A stretch of DNA of 64,000 bases from UBA5704 sp036380715 (GTDB taxonomy: Bacteria; Acidobacteriota; Thermoanaerobaculia; Multivoradales; UBA5704). The notes beneath the pieces were generated by a model. It saw nothing but the letters and a program-made list of their open reading frames with translations. It did no database searches and was not told the origin of the DNA. The DNA lies in NCBI GenBank assembly GCA_036380715.1, contig DASVEF010000312.1, positions 1 to 64,000 on the forward strand. Direction: 5' to 3'. Below, piece after piece: positions 16,643-26,097 of this stretch. A program made the translations under genes and the position numbers. Numbering within the stretch: the stretch's first letter is position 1; each line of letters starts with the position of its first letter.

Positions 16643-17805
16643 GCGCCGAGCCGGAGACCCGCATCCCGTCCCTGGACGGCCTGCGCGGAATTGCCATCCT
16701 GCTCGTGCTCGTGATGCATTTCACCCTGTACGGAGGCCCGCCTCCGTCGTCGCCCGCGGACGCGGCCTTCTACCAGACGGCGGCCGCCGGGTGGATCGGC
16801 GTCGACCTCTTCTTCGTGCTGTCCGGCTTTCTCATTACCGGCATCCTGTGGGACGCCAGGGGGAGCGAAGGCTATTTCCGCGGCTTCTACGCCCGGCGCT
16901 GCCTGCGCATCTTCCCCCTGTACTACGCGGCGCTGCTGATCTTCCTGGTCCTGCTGCCGGCGCTCCTGTCCGAGCACTCCGGGCTGCGGGCGGCGAAGCA
17001 GGACGCCGCCTGGTATTGGACATACCTCTCGAACGTGCAGATCGCCCGCGAGGGATGGCCCGCCTTCGGAGCGCTCGGCCACTTCTGGTCGCTCGCCGTC
17101 GAGGAGCAGTTCTACCTGGTCTGGCCGGCCGTGGTCTTCCTCCTCGGCCGGCGCGCCCTGATGGCCGCCTGTCTCGGCTGCATCGCGCTCTGCCCCCTCC
17201 TGCGGCTGGGGCTGCACCTCGCCGGCCACGCCACCGCGGCGTACACGCTCACGCCCGCCCGCATGGACGCCCTGGCCGTCGGAGCGCTGCTGGCGCTGGC
17301 CGCCCGCGGTCCGCACGGCCTGTCGCGCCTGTCGCGCCGGGCCGGCCCCGCGGCGGCGGCCCTGGGTCTGGGGTTGGCGGCCCTCTGCGCCTGGAAAAGC
17401 GGGCTCCCCTCGGAAGACCCGGCGGTCTCGGTTCTGGGCGGATCGCTCCTCGCCGGCCTCTTTGGGGCGCTCCTCGTCTTGGCCGTAACCTCGCAGGCCT
17501 GGAGCGGCGCGCTCTCCCTTTCCGGCCTGGTGGTCTTCGGCCGCTACAGCTACGCCCTCTACGTCCTCCATCACCCTCTCCTCTTCCTCAAGCCGGAGGG
17601 GCTCTCCGCCTCGGCGCTCCCCCGGCTCTGGGGCTCGCAGCTCCCAGGCCGGCTCCTGTTCATCGCCGCCGCGACTGGAGTCTGCCTGGGGCTCGCGTGG
17701 CTGAGCTGGCATCTGCTCGAGAGGCGGTTCCTCGAGCTCAAGAACCGGTTCCCATACCAGACAGGGGAGGTGGCCCCGGGGGCGGAGGGGGTACCGGCTC
17801 CTTGA
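16639..17805 (+). CDS. Acyltransferase family 3 (OafA/YrhL-like) membrane protein
   Basis: This is a 388-aa protein. IPSLDGLRGIAILLVLVMHF holds the conserved first helix with the catalytic-site His and Arg region. GVDLFFVLSGFLITGIL and RRCLRIFPLYYAALL are further family motifs, as is HFWSLAVEEQFYLVWP. About ten hydrophobic segments are present. These enzymes transfer acetyl or other acyl groups to glycan hydroxyls across the membrane. In this operon it should O-acylate the exported polysaccharide. It overlaps both neighbours (ATGA at 16639-16642, TTGA at 17802-17805). Confidence 0.92.
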   Translation: MSAEPETRIPSLDGLRGIAILLVLVMHFTLYGGPPPSSPADAAFYQTAAAGWIGVDLFFVLSGFLITGILWDARGSEGYFRGFYARRCLRIFPLYYAALLIFLVLLPALLSEHSGLRAAKQDAAWYWTYLSNVQIAREGWPAFGALGHFWSLAVEEQFYLVWPAVVFLLGRRALMAACLGCIALCPLLRLGLHLAGHATAAYTLTPARMDALAVGALLALAARGPHGLSRLSRRAGPAAAALGLGLAALCAWKSGLPSEDPAVSVLGGSLLAGLFGALLVLAVTSQAWSGALSLSGLVVFGRYSYALYVLHHPLLFLKPEGLSASALPRLWGSQLPGRLLFIAAATGVCLGLAWLSWHLLERRFLELKNRFPYQTGEVAPGAEGVPAP

Positions 17806-19451
17806 GCCAGCCCAAGGTCTCCGTGGTCACGATCTTCCTCAACGCGGAGGCGTTCCTGGAGGAGGCCGTCCGGAGCGTCCGCGCCCAGACCCTCGGCGAC
17901 TGGGAGCTGCTGCTCGTCGACGACGGCTCCACGGATTCCGGCGCCGCCATCGCCCGCCGGCACGCCGGGGAGCTGCCGGACAAGATCCGCTGCCTGGAGC
18001 ACTCCGGGCACGCCAACCGCGGCATGAGCGCCTCGCGCAACCTGGGGATTGCCCACGCCCGGGGGGAGCACGTGGCCTTCCTCGACGCCGACGACGTCTT
18101 CCTGCCCCGCGCTCTGGAGCGCCGGGTGGCGGAGTTGGAGGCGCGGCCGGAGGCGGGGGCGGTCTACGGGCCGACCCTGTTCTGGTACGGCTGGACCGGC
18201 GACCCGGAAGACGCCCGGCGCGACTTCGTGGATTTTCGCGGCGGCCGGCGGCTGGAGGCGGGAGCCCTGATCCAGCCTCCGGCCCTGCTGGCCCGGTTTC
18301 TGCGCGACGGCGGCTCCGTGCCCTGCCTGTGCAGCCTTCTCGTCCAGCGGCGCGCGATCGAGGAGACCGGCGGCTTCGAGGAGCGCTTCCGCGGCCTCTA
18401 CGAGGACCAGGCCTTCTACGCGAAGCTGGCGGTCTCGGTCCCGGTGCTGACCTCGAACGAGTGGGTGGCGCGGTACCGCCAGCACCCGGATTCCTCCTGC
18501 GCCGCGGCGGAGCGGCGGGGCGAGGCCCTGGCGGCGAGGCACGCCTATCTGGAGTGGCTGGCGGAATACCTGGACCGGCAGGAGGTCCGCGACCCCGAGG
18601 TCATTGAGGCACTGCGGGAAGAGCTGGCGGCCTGCCGCCATCCGATCCTCCACCGGCTCCGGCGCGAGCCCGCGAAAGCCGCCGTTGCGCCGCTGCGCGC
18701 CGCCGCCCGCAAGGTCCTGCCCCGGCCGCTCCGCCGCGCTCTCGGCGGGCTGCTCGCCCCGGCGGGCTCGCGGCCTCCGGTGGGCGGCGTGCGGCTGGGC
18801 GACCTGCGGCGGCTGGAGCCGGTCAGCCGCGCCTTCGGGTTCGACCGCGGCCTGCCGGTGGACCGCCATTACATCGAGGGCTTCCTGGCCCGCCATGCCG
18901 AGGACGTCCGAGGGCGGGTCCTGGAGGTGGGGGACGACAGCTACACTCGCCGTTTCGGCGGCGATCGCGTGGCGGTGCGCGACGTGCTGCACGTTTCGGC
19001 GGAAAGTCCGGCCGCGACGATCGTGGCCGATCTATCGGAAGGCGGGGCCGACGGCTCGGGGATCCCTTCAGGCGCTTTCGACTGCGCCGTCATCGTCCAG
19101 ACGCTCCACCTGATCTGGGACACGCGGGCGGCGATGCGCACGCTCCGCCGCATCCTGCGTCCCGGCGGCGTCCTCCTGCTCACGGTCCCGGGGATCAGCC
19201 CGATCGACGCCGGAGAGTGGGGCTCCTCCTGGCACTGGTCGTTCACGCCCCTGTCGCTGCGGCGCCTGGCCGAGGAGGCCTTCCCCCCGGATCGCGTCGA
19301 GGTCGAGAGCCACGGCAACGTGCTGGCGGCCTGCGCCTTCCTGCAGGGGCTGGCCGCCGGAGAGCTGCGCCCGGAGGAGCTGGACCACCACGACCCCTGT
19401 TATCCCGTGGTGGTGACGCTGCGGGCCATCAGGCCTGGAGGAGAGGCGTGA
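17802..19451 (+). CDS. Fusion protein: GT2 glycosyltransferase plus SAM methyltransferase
   Basis: This is a 549-aa protein from TTG 17802 (GGAGGGG about 11 bases upstream, TTGA overlap). Residues 1-~240 are a GT2 domain: VSVVTIFLNAEAFLEEAV, LLVDDGSTDSGAA and FLDADDVFLP. Residues ~365-465 look like a class I methyltransferase: GRVLEVGDDSYTRRFGG (a variant motif I with D-D in place of the usual Gly-rich end), FDCAVIVQTLHLIWD and RILRPGGVLLLTVPG. The C-terminal 80 residues complete the SAM fold. A linked sugar transfer and O-methylation would make a capped chain end, consistent with the Wzt-type exporter upstream. The GT half is very close to the GT2 at 20299. Confidence 0.85.
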   Translation: MSQPKVSVVTIFLNAEAFLEEAVRSVRAQTLGDWELLLVDDGSTDSGAAIARRHAGELPDKIRCLEHSGHANRGMSASRNLGIAHARGEHVAFLDADDVFLPRALERRVAELEARPEAGAVYGPTLFWYGWTGDPEDARRDFVDFRGGRRLEAGALIQPPALLARFLRDGGSVPCLCSLLVQRRAIEETGGFEERFRGLYEDQAFYAKLAVSVPVLTSNEWVARYRQHPDSSCAAAERRGEALAARHAYLEWLAEYLDRQEVRDPEVIEALREELAACRHPILHRLRREPAKAAVAPLRAAARKVLPRPLRRALGGLLAPAGSRPPVGGVRLGDLRRLEPVSRAFGFDRGLPVDRHYIEGFLARHAEDVRGRVLEVGDDSYTRRFGGDRVAVRDVLHVSAESPAATIVADLSEGGADGSGIPSGAFDCAVIVQTLHLIWDTRAAMRTLRRILRPGGVLLLTVPGISPIDAGEWGSSWHWSFTPLSLRRLAEEAFPPDRVEVESHGNVLAACAFLQGLAAGELRPEELDHHDPCYPVVVTLRAIRPGGEA

Positions 19452-20302
19452 TCCAGCTCTGGAGCCGCGGCGCCCTGGTCCTCCTCTATCACCGGGTCGC
19501 GGACCTGCCGTCCGACCCCTGGTCGCTGGCCGTGACCCCGCGGCGCTTCGCCGAGCATCTCGAGGTCCTCTGCGCGATGGCCCGCCCGGTGCCGTTGCGG
19601 ACTGCGGCGGAGGGGAGGGCGCCCCGGCGCGCCGTGGCCGTGACCTTCGACGACGGCTACGCCGACAACCTGTACGCGGCAAAGCCTTTGCTCGAGTTTT
19701 GGGGCGTGCCCGCCACGGTCTTCGTGACCACCGGCGGGCTGGACGACGGCCGCGAGCTGTGGTGGGACGAGCTGGAGCGGGTCGCCCCGGAGGAGCGGGT
19801 CTACCGGGATCTCTGGCAGCGGCTCCGCGGGCTCGGCCCGGCAGAGCGGCGGCAGGCCCTGGACGCCCTGCTGGAGCAGGCGGGGCTGGATGCCACCCCC
19901 CGGCCGACCCACCGCACCCTCACCGCGGACGAGCTCGCGGCGCTGGCGGCCGGCGGCCTGGTGGAGGCCGGGGCCCACTCCGTGAGCCATTCCCGCCTCG
20001 CCGACCTGGACGCGGACAGCCAGCGCGCCGAGGTGGCGGGAAGCCGGGCGCGCCTCGCCGAAATCCTCGGCCACCCCCCGGCCGCCTTCTCGTACCCTTT
20101 CGGCGGCCCGGCGGACTACAGCGATGAGACCGTCCGCCTGGTGCGCGAGGCCGGCTTCCGCCACGCCTGCGTCAACGCCCCGGGGCTCGCCCGCCGCAGC
20201 GCCGACCCCTTCCGCATCCCCCGCGTCTACGTCACGGACTGCGACGGCGGCGTCTTCGCGGAGCGCCTCGCGGGCTGGCTCCGCCACGGAGGGGCGCCAT
20301 GA
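19448..20302 (+). CDS. Polysaccharide deacetylase (NodB/CE4 family)
   Basis: This is a 284-aa protein from GTG 19448 (GTGA overlap). CE4 motif 1 is AVTFDDGYADN with the catalytic Asp and metal Asp. GAHSVSHSRLADL gives the two metal-binding His of motif 2. FSYPFGGPADYSDE is motif 3. YHRVADLPSDPW near the N-terminus is typical of the subgroup found in exopolysaccharide loci. It removes N- or O-acetyl groups from a sugar. No signal peptide is seen, so it may act on the cytosolic lipid-linked precursor or be exported by another route. Confidence 0.92.
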   Translation: MIQLWSRGALVLLYHRVADLPSDPWSLAVTPRRFAEHLEVLCAMARPVPLRTAAEGRAPRRAVAVTFDDGYADNLYAAKPLLEFWGVPATVFVTTGGLDDGRELWWDELERVAPEERVYRDLWQRLRGLGPAERRQALDALLEQAGLDATPRPTHRTLTADELAALAAGGLVEAGAHSVSHSRLADLDADSQRAEVAGSRARLAEILGHPPAAFSYPFGGPADYSDETVRLVREAGFRHACVNAPGLARRSADPFRIPRVYVTDCDGGVFAERLAGWLRHGGAP

Positions 20303-21204
20303 GCGGCCGGCCTCTCGTCTCCGTGGTGACCATCTTCTTCAACGCCGGGCGGTTCCTTCCCGAGGCCGTCGAGAGCGTCCTCGCCCAGACCTACCCGAAT
20401 TGGGAGCTCCTGCTGGTGGACGACGGCTCGACGGACGGCAGCCGGGCGATTGCCGAGGAGCACGCGGCGCGCTTTCCCGGCCGGGTGCGCTGCCTGGAGC
20501 ACCCCGGCCGCGCCAACCGCGGGATGAGCGCATCGCGCAACCTGGGCCTGCGGCACGCCCGCGGGGAGCTGATCGCCTTCCTGGACGCGGACGACGTCTG
20601 GCTCCCCGAGAAGCTGGAGCGCCAGGTGGAGGCTCTGGCCGCCCACCCCGAGGCCGCCCTGGTCTACGGGGCCACCCACCACTGGTACGGCTGGACCGGC
20701 CGGCCCGAGGACGCCGCCCGCGACCATCCGCGCAAGCTGGGCGTGCCGCCCGGCACGCTGGTCCGCCCGCCGGATCTGGTCCGGCTCTTCCTCGGCCACG
20801 CCGCCTGGACGCCGGGCACCTGCGGGGTGCTGATCCGGCGCGAGGCCGTCGAGCGGGCCGGCGGCTTCGAGGAGTCGTTCCGCGGCCTGTTCGAGGACCA
20901 GGTCTTCTTCTACAAGCTCCTCCTGGAGGAGACGGCCTGGATCGAGACCGGGAGCTGGGACCTCTACCGCCAGCACCCGGAGTCCCGTTGCGAGGTGGCG
21001 CGCCGCGAGGAGGGATTCCAGCGGGACCGGCTGCGCGACCCTGCCCGCGGCGTCTTTCTGGCCTGGCTCGAACGCTACCTGGACGAGCGGGGGATCGCCG
21101 ACCGCGAGGTCCGCCGCCTGCTGCGCAAGGAGCTGCGTCCCTACCGCCATCCGCGGCTCGACCGGCTGGCGCGCTTCGCCGAGAGGAGGCTGCGTGCCCA
21201 CTGA
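20299..21204 (+). CDS. GT2-family glycosyltransferase
   Basis: This is a 301-aa GT-A enzyme with VSVVTIFFNAGRFLPEAV, LLVDDGSTDGSRAI and FLDADDVWLP, plus the acceptor-region segment FEDQVFFYKLLLEE. It shares RANRGMSASRNLG and WYGWTGRPEDAARD with the GT2 half of 17802, pointing to duplication. It is probably cytosolic or peripheral, since no hydrophobic helix is obvious. ATGA overlap upstream and an 11-base overlap downstream place it firmly in the forward operon. Confidence 0.9.
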   Translation: MSGRPLVSVVTIFFNAGRFLPEAVESVLAQTYPNWELLLVDDGSTDGSRAIAEEHAARFPGRVRCLEHPGRANRGMSASRNLGLRHARGELIAFLDADDVWLPEKLERQVEALAAHPEAALVYGATHHWYGWTGRPEDAARDHPRKLGVPPGTLVRPPDLVRLFLGHAAWTPGTCGVLIRREAVERAGGFEESFRGLFEDQVFFYKLLLEETAWIETGSWDLYRQHPESRCEVARREEGFQRDRLRDPARGVFLAWLERYLDERGIADREVRRLLRKELRPYRHPRLDRLARFAERRLRAH

Positions 21205-22114
21205 GCCCCCCCGCATCTCCGTCTGCATCGTCTGCCGCAATGAGGCGGACCGGCTCGGCCCCTGCCTGGAGTCCGTGGCCTGGGCGGACGAGGTGCTGGT
21301 CATGGACCTCGCGAGCACGGACGGCTCGGCCGAGCTGGCCCGCCGGCACGGCGTCCGGGTGATCTCCCGCGAGCCCGTGCCCATCGTAGAGTGGGTCCGC
21401 AACGAGATCGCCGCCGCGGCTACCGGGGAGTGGATCCTGGCCCTCGATCCCGACGAGCGGATCACTCCCGGCCTCGCCGAGGAGCTGCGCCGCGTCGCCG
21501 CCCGGGACGACCTGGACGCGGTCGTCATCCCGCGTATGAACTACGACCTGGGCTATCCCCCCAGCAATCCCTTCGAGCGCTACGAGCCCCAGCTCCGGAT
21601 GTACCGGAAGTCGCGGGTGACCTGGCCCACCGCTCCCAACAAGCTGCCGCAGGTGCCGGAGGAGCGCCGGCACCAGATCGCCGCGCGGGACGAGCTGGTG
21701 ATGGTCCACGACCGCAGCCGCAACATCCCCGAGGTCCTGGACCGGATCGTCCGCTACGCGCCGCTCCAGGCGCAGTCGATGATCGACCGCGGCGAGGTCT
21801 TCACGGCCCGGGCCATGCTGGCCTCGCTCGGCAGCCGGACGCACCGGCAGCTCGTGCTGGGCCGGGCCTGGCGGGACGGGGTCCCGGGCCTGCTGCGCGT
21901 GGGGATCCTGGTGGGCTTCCACTTCTACGTCTGGGCGGCCTTCTGGCAGCTCTCGGGGGCGCGGCGGACGCCCGAGGACGATCGCCTGGTGCGGCGGCTG
22001 GGACTGCTCGTCGAGGCGGCCCGCCGGGCATGGCGGGCCGGCACCCTGCCCTGGCGGTGGGGCCGCCGGCTGCTGCGCGGCGCGAAACGGTCCTTCAGGC
22101 CTTCCGGCCCCTGA
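21194..22114 (+). CDS. GT2-family glycosyltransferase, WaaE/KdtX-like
   Basis: This is a 306-aa protein from GTG 21194. The N-terminal motifs ISVCIVCRNEADRLGPCLES, VLVMDLASTDGSAELA and ALDPDERITPGLAEEL, with VEWVRNEIAAAATGEW between them, match the beta-1,4-glucosyltransferase-like subgroup (WaaE type) that modifies LPS core or similar. The typical EW/RN pair is present. A hydrophobic stretch near 240-255 and a basic C-terminus suggest membrane association. It is the last gene of the forward operon and its end overlaps the convergent dehydrogenase gene by 20 bp. Confidence 0.88.
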   Translation: MPTEPPRISVCIVCRNEADRLGPCLESVAWADEVLVMDLASTDGSAELARRHGVRVISREPVPIVEWVRNEIAAAATGEWILALDPDERITPGLAEELRRVAARDDLDAVVIPRMNYDLGYPPSNPFERYEPQLRMYRKSRVTWPTAPNKLPQVPEERRHQIAARDELVMVHDRSRNIPEVLDRIVRYAPLQAQSMIDRGEVFTARAMLASLGSRTHRQLVLGRAWRDGVPGLLRVGILVGFHFYVWAAFWQLSGARRTPEDDRLVRRLGLLVEAARRAWRAGTLPWRWGRRLLRGAKRSFRPSGP

Positions 22115-23849
22115 ATCGCGTCGCGGCCCACACGAGAGCGGCGCCGCCCAGGCCGGCGAGGAACCCGGCGGCGAAGAAGAGGGCCAGGTGCCGCCGCCAG
22201 GGTTTCGCCGGGAACACGCGCCGGAGGGCGGCGTCGGTCCATCCCGTCTCTTCCGCCGCTTCCTCTCCCGCCACCTCTCCCGCCAGATAGTCGGCGATGA
22301 TCGCGGCCTTCGCCTCCGAGACGCCGAGGCTCGGCATCCGGGAATGGGGATTGTCGAACCTCGGCTCCAGGACGTGGAGCTGGATCCAGAGGCGGACCCG
22401 GTCGAGGCCCTCGGCCTCCAGGACCCGTCGCCTCGCCTCCCGGAAGTGGATGAACGGCTCCCTCTCCAGGCGGTCCACCTCCGCGACCTCCCGCGCGTAC
22501 TCCGGCGACTCCAGCCGCGCCCGCAGGCGCGCCACCATGGGCTCGCGGTCGAGCGGCGGGCCCACGGCTCCGCCGACTCCGCTCAGGGTATGGCAGCTCA
22601 GGCACCCGCTGTCCCGCAGCAGCGCCTGCGGGTCTTCGAGATCCGCCAGGGAGAACGGGTGCGGACGGGCCGGATCGTAGGAAGCCCGGAGCACGGCGCT
22701 CCGCCCCTGGCGGTCGGGCAGGACCGGCGCGAAGTACACCCCGTCCTCCCCCAGGGCGAGCCCGGCGACCACCTGGCGGCCCGCGCCGCGGTAGCGCACG
22801 AGATACCGCGGCGGGCCCAGCATCCTCCCCTCGGCGAGGCCGTAGGGCACGGCCAGGACCCCCGCGGCCTGCGGCGCGGAGAGCGCCACGAAGAAGCGGT
22901 TGCGGAGATGCCGGGGGAGAGCGGCGTAGACCTCGGAGGCGTGCTCCATCTGGACCGGGCCCACCGAAGGGGAGATCACGGCGTCCGCCCGTGCGCCGAT
23001 GCTCCAATCATGGCCGTCCCACAGGTAGCTCTCGCCGCGGCGGATCTCGAGGAACCGGTCGATCCCGCTGCCGTTGTCGGCGGCGAAGACCCTGCCGTCG
23101 ACGATCTCCAGGCTGAACGGGTTGCGCAGGCCGTAGGCCCAGACGTAGCCGGCCGCCCTCTCGGGCTCCCCTTCCCGGAAGAACGGGTTTGCAGGGACAG
23201 GCTGGCCGTCCAGGGTCATGCGCAGGACCTTCCCCAGCACCGAGTCGACATGCTGGCTTTGCAGGGTCTGGCGCCCGTCGCCGACGCCGATGTAGAGGAA
23301 TCCCCCCTCCACCTGGCAGGGTCCGATCTGGTGGGAGACCGCGGCCTCGAAACCGGAAAAGACCCGGGTCAGGACGCGGTGAGACTCGGGCCGGAGGGAG
23401 AAGGTCCCGGGCCTCGACTGGAAGCGGACGATGTTGTTGCGCAGGACGCCGTCCGGATCGTGGTAGGCGAAGGTCACGAAGACGTAGCCGTGCTCCGGGT
23501 CGAGGCAGACGCCGGCGAGGCCGACCTCGCCGGCGGGGTCCGGCAGCTCTCCGGCCGGCCGCCGCCGGAAGAAGTCCCGCGCGAAGGTGTGGACCTTGCG
23601 GTCCCGGGTGACGACCTTGACCGCGCCCCCGAGCTCGGTCACGAAGTAGAGGGGGGCGCCGGGCCCCGGGCCGGGCGCGGGGACGAAGGCGAGGGCCGTG
23701 GGGTGGTGGTACCCGGCGCTGTCGACGGAGAGGGAGAAGCCGTCCTCGACGGCCCAGTCGCTCCGCCAGTCGAAAGGCGGCTCCGGAGCCTTCTCTCCGC
23801 ACGCGAGGAGCAGGAGGGCCGCGACAGCCGGCACGGCCCCGCGCCTCAA
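22095..23849 (-). CDS. Lipoprotein PQQ-type sugar dehydrogenase with cytochrome c domain
   Basis: This is a 584-aa protein from TTG 23849 (TTGA overlap; GGAGAG seven bases upstream). The short leader ending LLLAC (C17) is a lipoprotein signal. Residues ~35-390 form a beta-propeller of the GDH-B/YliI type, with PTALAFVP, GEVGLAGVCLDPEHG, YIGVGDGR, GKVLRMTLDG and YGLRNPFSLE. Residues ~405-525 are a cytochrome c domain with CLSCH (416-420) and a probable axial Met at 505. A hydrophobic segment at about 553-577 gives a C-terminal anchor. Such fusions oxidise a sugar and pass electrons to the haem. A GTG at 23873 is an alternative start. Its place in a glycan locus is unusual. Confidence 0.85.
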   Translation of the reverse strand: MRRGAVPAVAALLLLACGEKAPEPPFDWRSDWAVEDGFSLSVDSAGYHHPTALAFVPAPGPGPGAPLYFVTELGGAVKVVTRDRKVHTFARDFFRRRPAGELPDPAGEVGLAGVCLDPEHGYVFVTFAYHDPDGVLRNNIVRFQSRPGTFSLRPESHRVLTRVFSGFEAAVSHQIGPCQVEGGFLYIGVGDGRQTLQSQHVDSVLGKVLRMTLDGQPVPANPFFREGEPERAAGYVWAYGLRNPFSLEIVDGRVFAADNGSGIDRFLEIRRGESYLWDGHDWSIGARADAVISPSVGPVQMEHASEVYAALPRHLRNRFFVALSAPQAAGVLAVPYGLAEGRMLGPPRYLVRYRGAGRQVVAGLALGEDGVYFAPVLPDRQGRSAVLRASYDPARPHPFSLADLEDPQALLRDSGCLSCHTLSGVGGAVGPPLDREPMVARLRARLESPEYAREVAEVDRLEREPFIHFREARRRVLEAEGLDRVRLWIQLHVLEPRFDNPHSRMPSLGVSEAKAAIIADYLAGEVAGEEAAEETGWTDAALRRVFPAKPWRRHLALFFAAGFLAGLGGAALVWAATRFRGRKA

Positions 23850-26086
23850 GAGGAAGCTCTCCGGCGCCGCCACGCGGAGGCGGTCGAGGTCAGGGCCACG
23901 GCCGCCAGCGTCCCCCAACTGACGGCGATCCACGCCGGAAAGCCGAACGGCTCATAAGTGAGCCGCACGCGCCGGCGGCCGGCGGAGACGGGGAGCGCCC
24001 GGAAGAGGAAGTTCCCGCCGTAGAGGGGGGACGGCGCGCCGTCGATCTCGGCCCGCCAGCTCCGGGCCCAGCGGTCGGTCACCAGGAGCCAACCGTCCGC
24101 CGGGCTGTCCACCTCGAAAGTCAGCTCCTCCGGCTTGTAGGTGAGGAGGCGCGCGGAGATCTTTTGCGCCGGGGGGAGCGCTCCGATCTCCGGATTCGCG
24201 CCAGGCCCTGCCTCTCGCGGGTCGAGCATCTGCTCCCGGGAGTGGACGACCAGCGGGACGGCCCCGAGCGCTTCGGACCTCTCCAGGAAGGCCGTGAAGG
24301 CCTCCGCCGTGGGCGCGGCCAGGGCCACCTCCTCCGCAAACCAGAGACGCTCCGTCCCGATCGCGAAGTCCCGGAGCCCGGGGCGGTCCACCAGGGCCAG
24401 GTGGAAGTCGTGGTCCGCCGTGGCGTCGGAGTGGAAGACCGGCACTTTCGTGATGAGCTGGTCCATGGTCGGCACCGTGCAGGGCTCGGTCCTCGGCATC
24501 GAGGCGCAGGCCTCGCGCCGGAAGCTGCGGAGGTCCAGGGCCGCCGAATGCCTGCGGTCGAGATTCTGCCACCGCTCTTCGTGGTAGACGTCGATCATCG
24601 TGTTCCTCGACAGGACGCCGGTCAGGAGCGCGTCGCCGCCGGCCACGGTCGCCAGCAGCGCCGGAGCGAGCAAGGCGCGGGCCGTCCCCGCGCGGCCAGC
24701 GAGAGCGGCGAGGCAGATCCCCAGCCACGCCCAGACAACGTGAAGGGAGCCCACGGAGGCCGCCCGAGCGCTCGCTCCCTGGCTCCACCCGGACAGGAGG
24801 AAGGCTCCGAAGACGGCGGCGGCGCCCGCCGCCGTTCCGGCCGCGGCGGCAAGCAGGCGTCTCCAGCCGCGGCGGTCCGGCTCTCGCGACGCGGCTGCCA
24901 GATCGCGCGCGCCGAGCAGCGCCAGGACCGAGAGGAGGAACAGGAAATAGGCGCGGAAGATGGCGGAGTGCCGGAAGAACCGCGTAGGGTAGACCGCGTC
25001 GTAGATCCAGCCCCGCAGCGGCAGGTTGTGCCCCAGGGCGCAGGCGAGGGCCAGGACGGCGAGCGCGGCGAGCCACCAGCGCCACCGGTCCCGCGGCCGG
25101 TGCCAGAGGGCGGTCAGAGCGAGAGCCGGGATCGCCGCGCCCGCGTAGACGCTGCACATCGACACGTCGGTGTAGGGCCAGAGAGAGCTCCGGTGGCGGT
25201 CCTTGAGCCGGACGAGGTACGGGCTCGCCAGCGTCGCGAGGGCGCCGGGGTGAAGGGCGTTGCCTTCCACCGCCACGTCCCGGGGGAGCGGCCCCACCCG
25301 GCTGTGGGTCCCGGCTCCCTCGTAGAGAAAGGCGAAATAGACCGGCCAGAGCACCAGGAGGCCCACGAGGAGGACCAGGCCGAGCGCCGCCGCGACGAAG
25401 GGGAGCGCCGGACGCGCCTCCGGGTCGCCTCCCTCCGCGGCGGCGGGGCAGCCACCGCCCATGCGCCTGCCCAGGGCCCACAGCGCCGCTAGAGTCCCGG
25501 TGAGGATCGTGAAACCGGGATATCCGGAAAGCGCTCCGAGCCCCCAGAGAGCGCCCGCCTCGGCCGCCGGCCGGAGGGTCCGGGCGCAGAGCGCCGCGTC
25601 CAGCCGCCAGAGGACGAGGGGGAGGAACGAGAAGCCGGTGATCCAGGAGGTGTGCTCGGCGTTTCCCGTGTAGACGCCGCAGAAGAGGAAACCCAGAGCC
25701 ACGGCGAGACCGCCCCAGGGGGGCGCTCCCAGGTGCCGCGCCAGCCCCAGGAGGCCGAGGCCGCCCAGCCACCACATCGCGAGCCAGTAGAGGACGAACC
25801 CCGCCGAGGTTCCACCGGCGAGGAGGCCGAGCGCGCGGTTGACCGGCGACAGCAGCCCCACCTGTGGATCGCCGAAGACCGGCAGCCCGGCGTTCGACCA
25901 GGGATCCCAGTAGAGGAAGCGTCCGGCCCGCGCGGAGTCGGCCACCAGGACCTGATAGGGGAAGAACTGGGTGTCCGCATCCCAGACACCGACCGCCCGT
26001 CCGCGGATCAGCAGATGGTTCGAGAGCAGGAAGAGGGCCGTGAGGACGAAGACCGCGAGCCCCCAGCTCCACCGGATTCGCGCCAT
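23846..26086 (-). CDS. YfhO-like multi-pass membrane protein
   Basis: This is a 746-aa protein with about 12-14 hydrophobic segments in the first 500 residues. A soluble domain follows, then a final membrane helix near 715-735. Early motifs include VWDADTQFFPYQVLV and LYWDPWSNAGLPVFGDPQ, seen in YfhO-type proteins linked to lipid-carrier-dependent glycosylation of cell-wall polymers. The C-terminal ADGWLLVTDRWARSWRAEID resembles the same family. It probably acts as a GT-C-like transferase on the outer face of the membrane. It overlaps the downstream dehydrogenase (TTGA) and follows the GT2 at 26098 by 11 bp. Confidence 0.8.
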   Translation of the reverse strand: MARIRWSWGLAVFVLTALFLLSNHLLIRGRAVGVWDADTQFFPYQVLVADSARAGRFLYWDPWSNAGLPVFGDPQVGLLSPVNRALGLLAGGTSAGFVLYWLAMWWLGGLGLLGLARHLGAPPWGGLAVALGFLFCGVYTGNAEHTSWITGFSFLPLVLWRLDAALCARTLRPAAEAGALWGLGALSGYPGFTILTGTLAALWALGRRMGGGCPAAAEGGDPEARPALPFVAAALGLVLLVGLLVLWPVYFAFLYEGAGTHSRVGPLPRDVAVEGNALHPGALATLASPYLVRLKDRHRSSLWPYTDVSMCSVYAGAAIPALALTALWHRPRDRWRWWLAALAVLALACALGHNLPLRGWIYDAVYPTRFFRHSAIFRAYFLFLLSVLALLGARDLAAASREPDRRGWRRLLAAAAGTAAGAAAVFGAFLLSGWSQGASARAASVGSLHVVWAWLGICLAALAGRAGTARALLAPALLATVAGGDALLTGVLSRNTMIDVYHEERWQNLDRRHSAALDLRSFRREACASMPRTEPCTVPTMDQLITKVPVFHSDATADHDFHLALVDRPGLRDFAIGTERLWFAEEVALAAPTAEAFTAFLERSEALGAVPLVVHSREQMLDPREAGPGANPEIGALPPAQKISARLLTYKPEELTFEVDSPADGWLLVTDRWARSWRAEIDGAPSPLYGGNFLFRALPVSAGRRRVRLTYEPFGFPAWIAVSWGTLAAVALTSTASAWRRRRASS

Positions 26087-26097
26087 GGGAAAGCTCT

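Noticed and set aside
16791..17801. Upstream in-frame extension of the GT2-methyltransferase protein into the acyltransferase gene
   Set aside because: It shadows the acyltransferase, whose motifs are clear. TTG 17802 with its own ribosome binding site and TTGA overlap explains the start.
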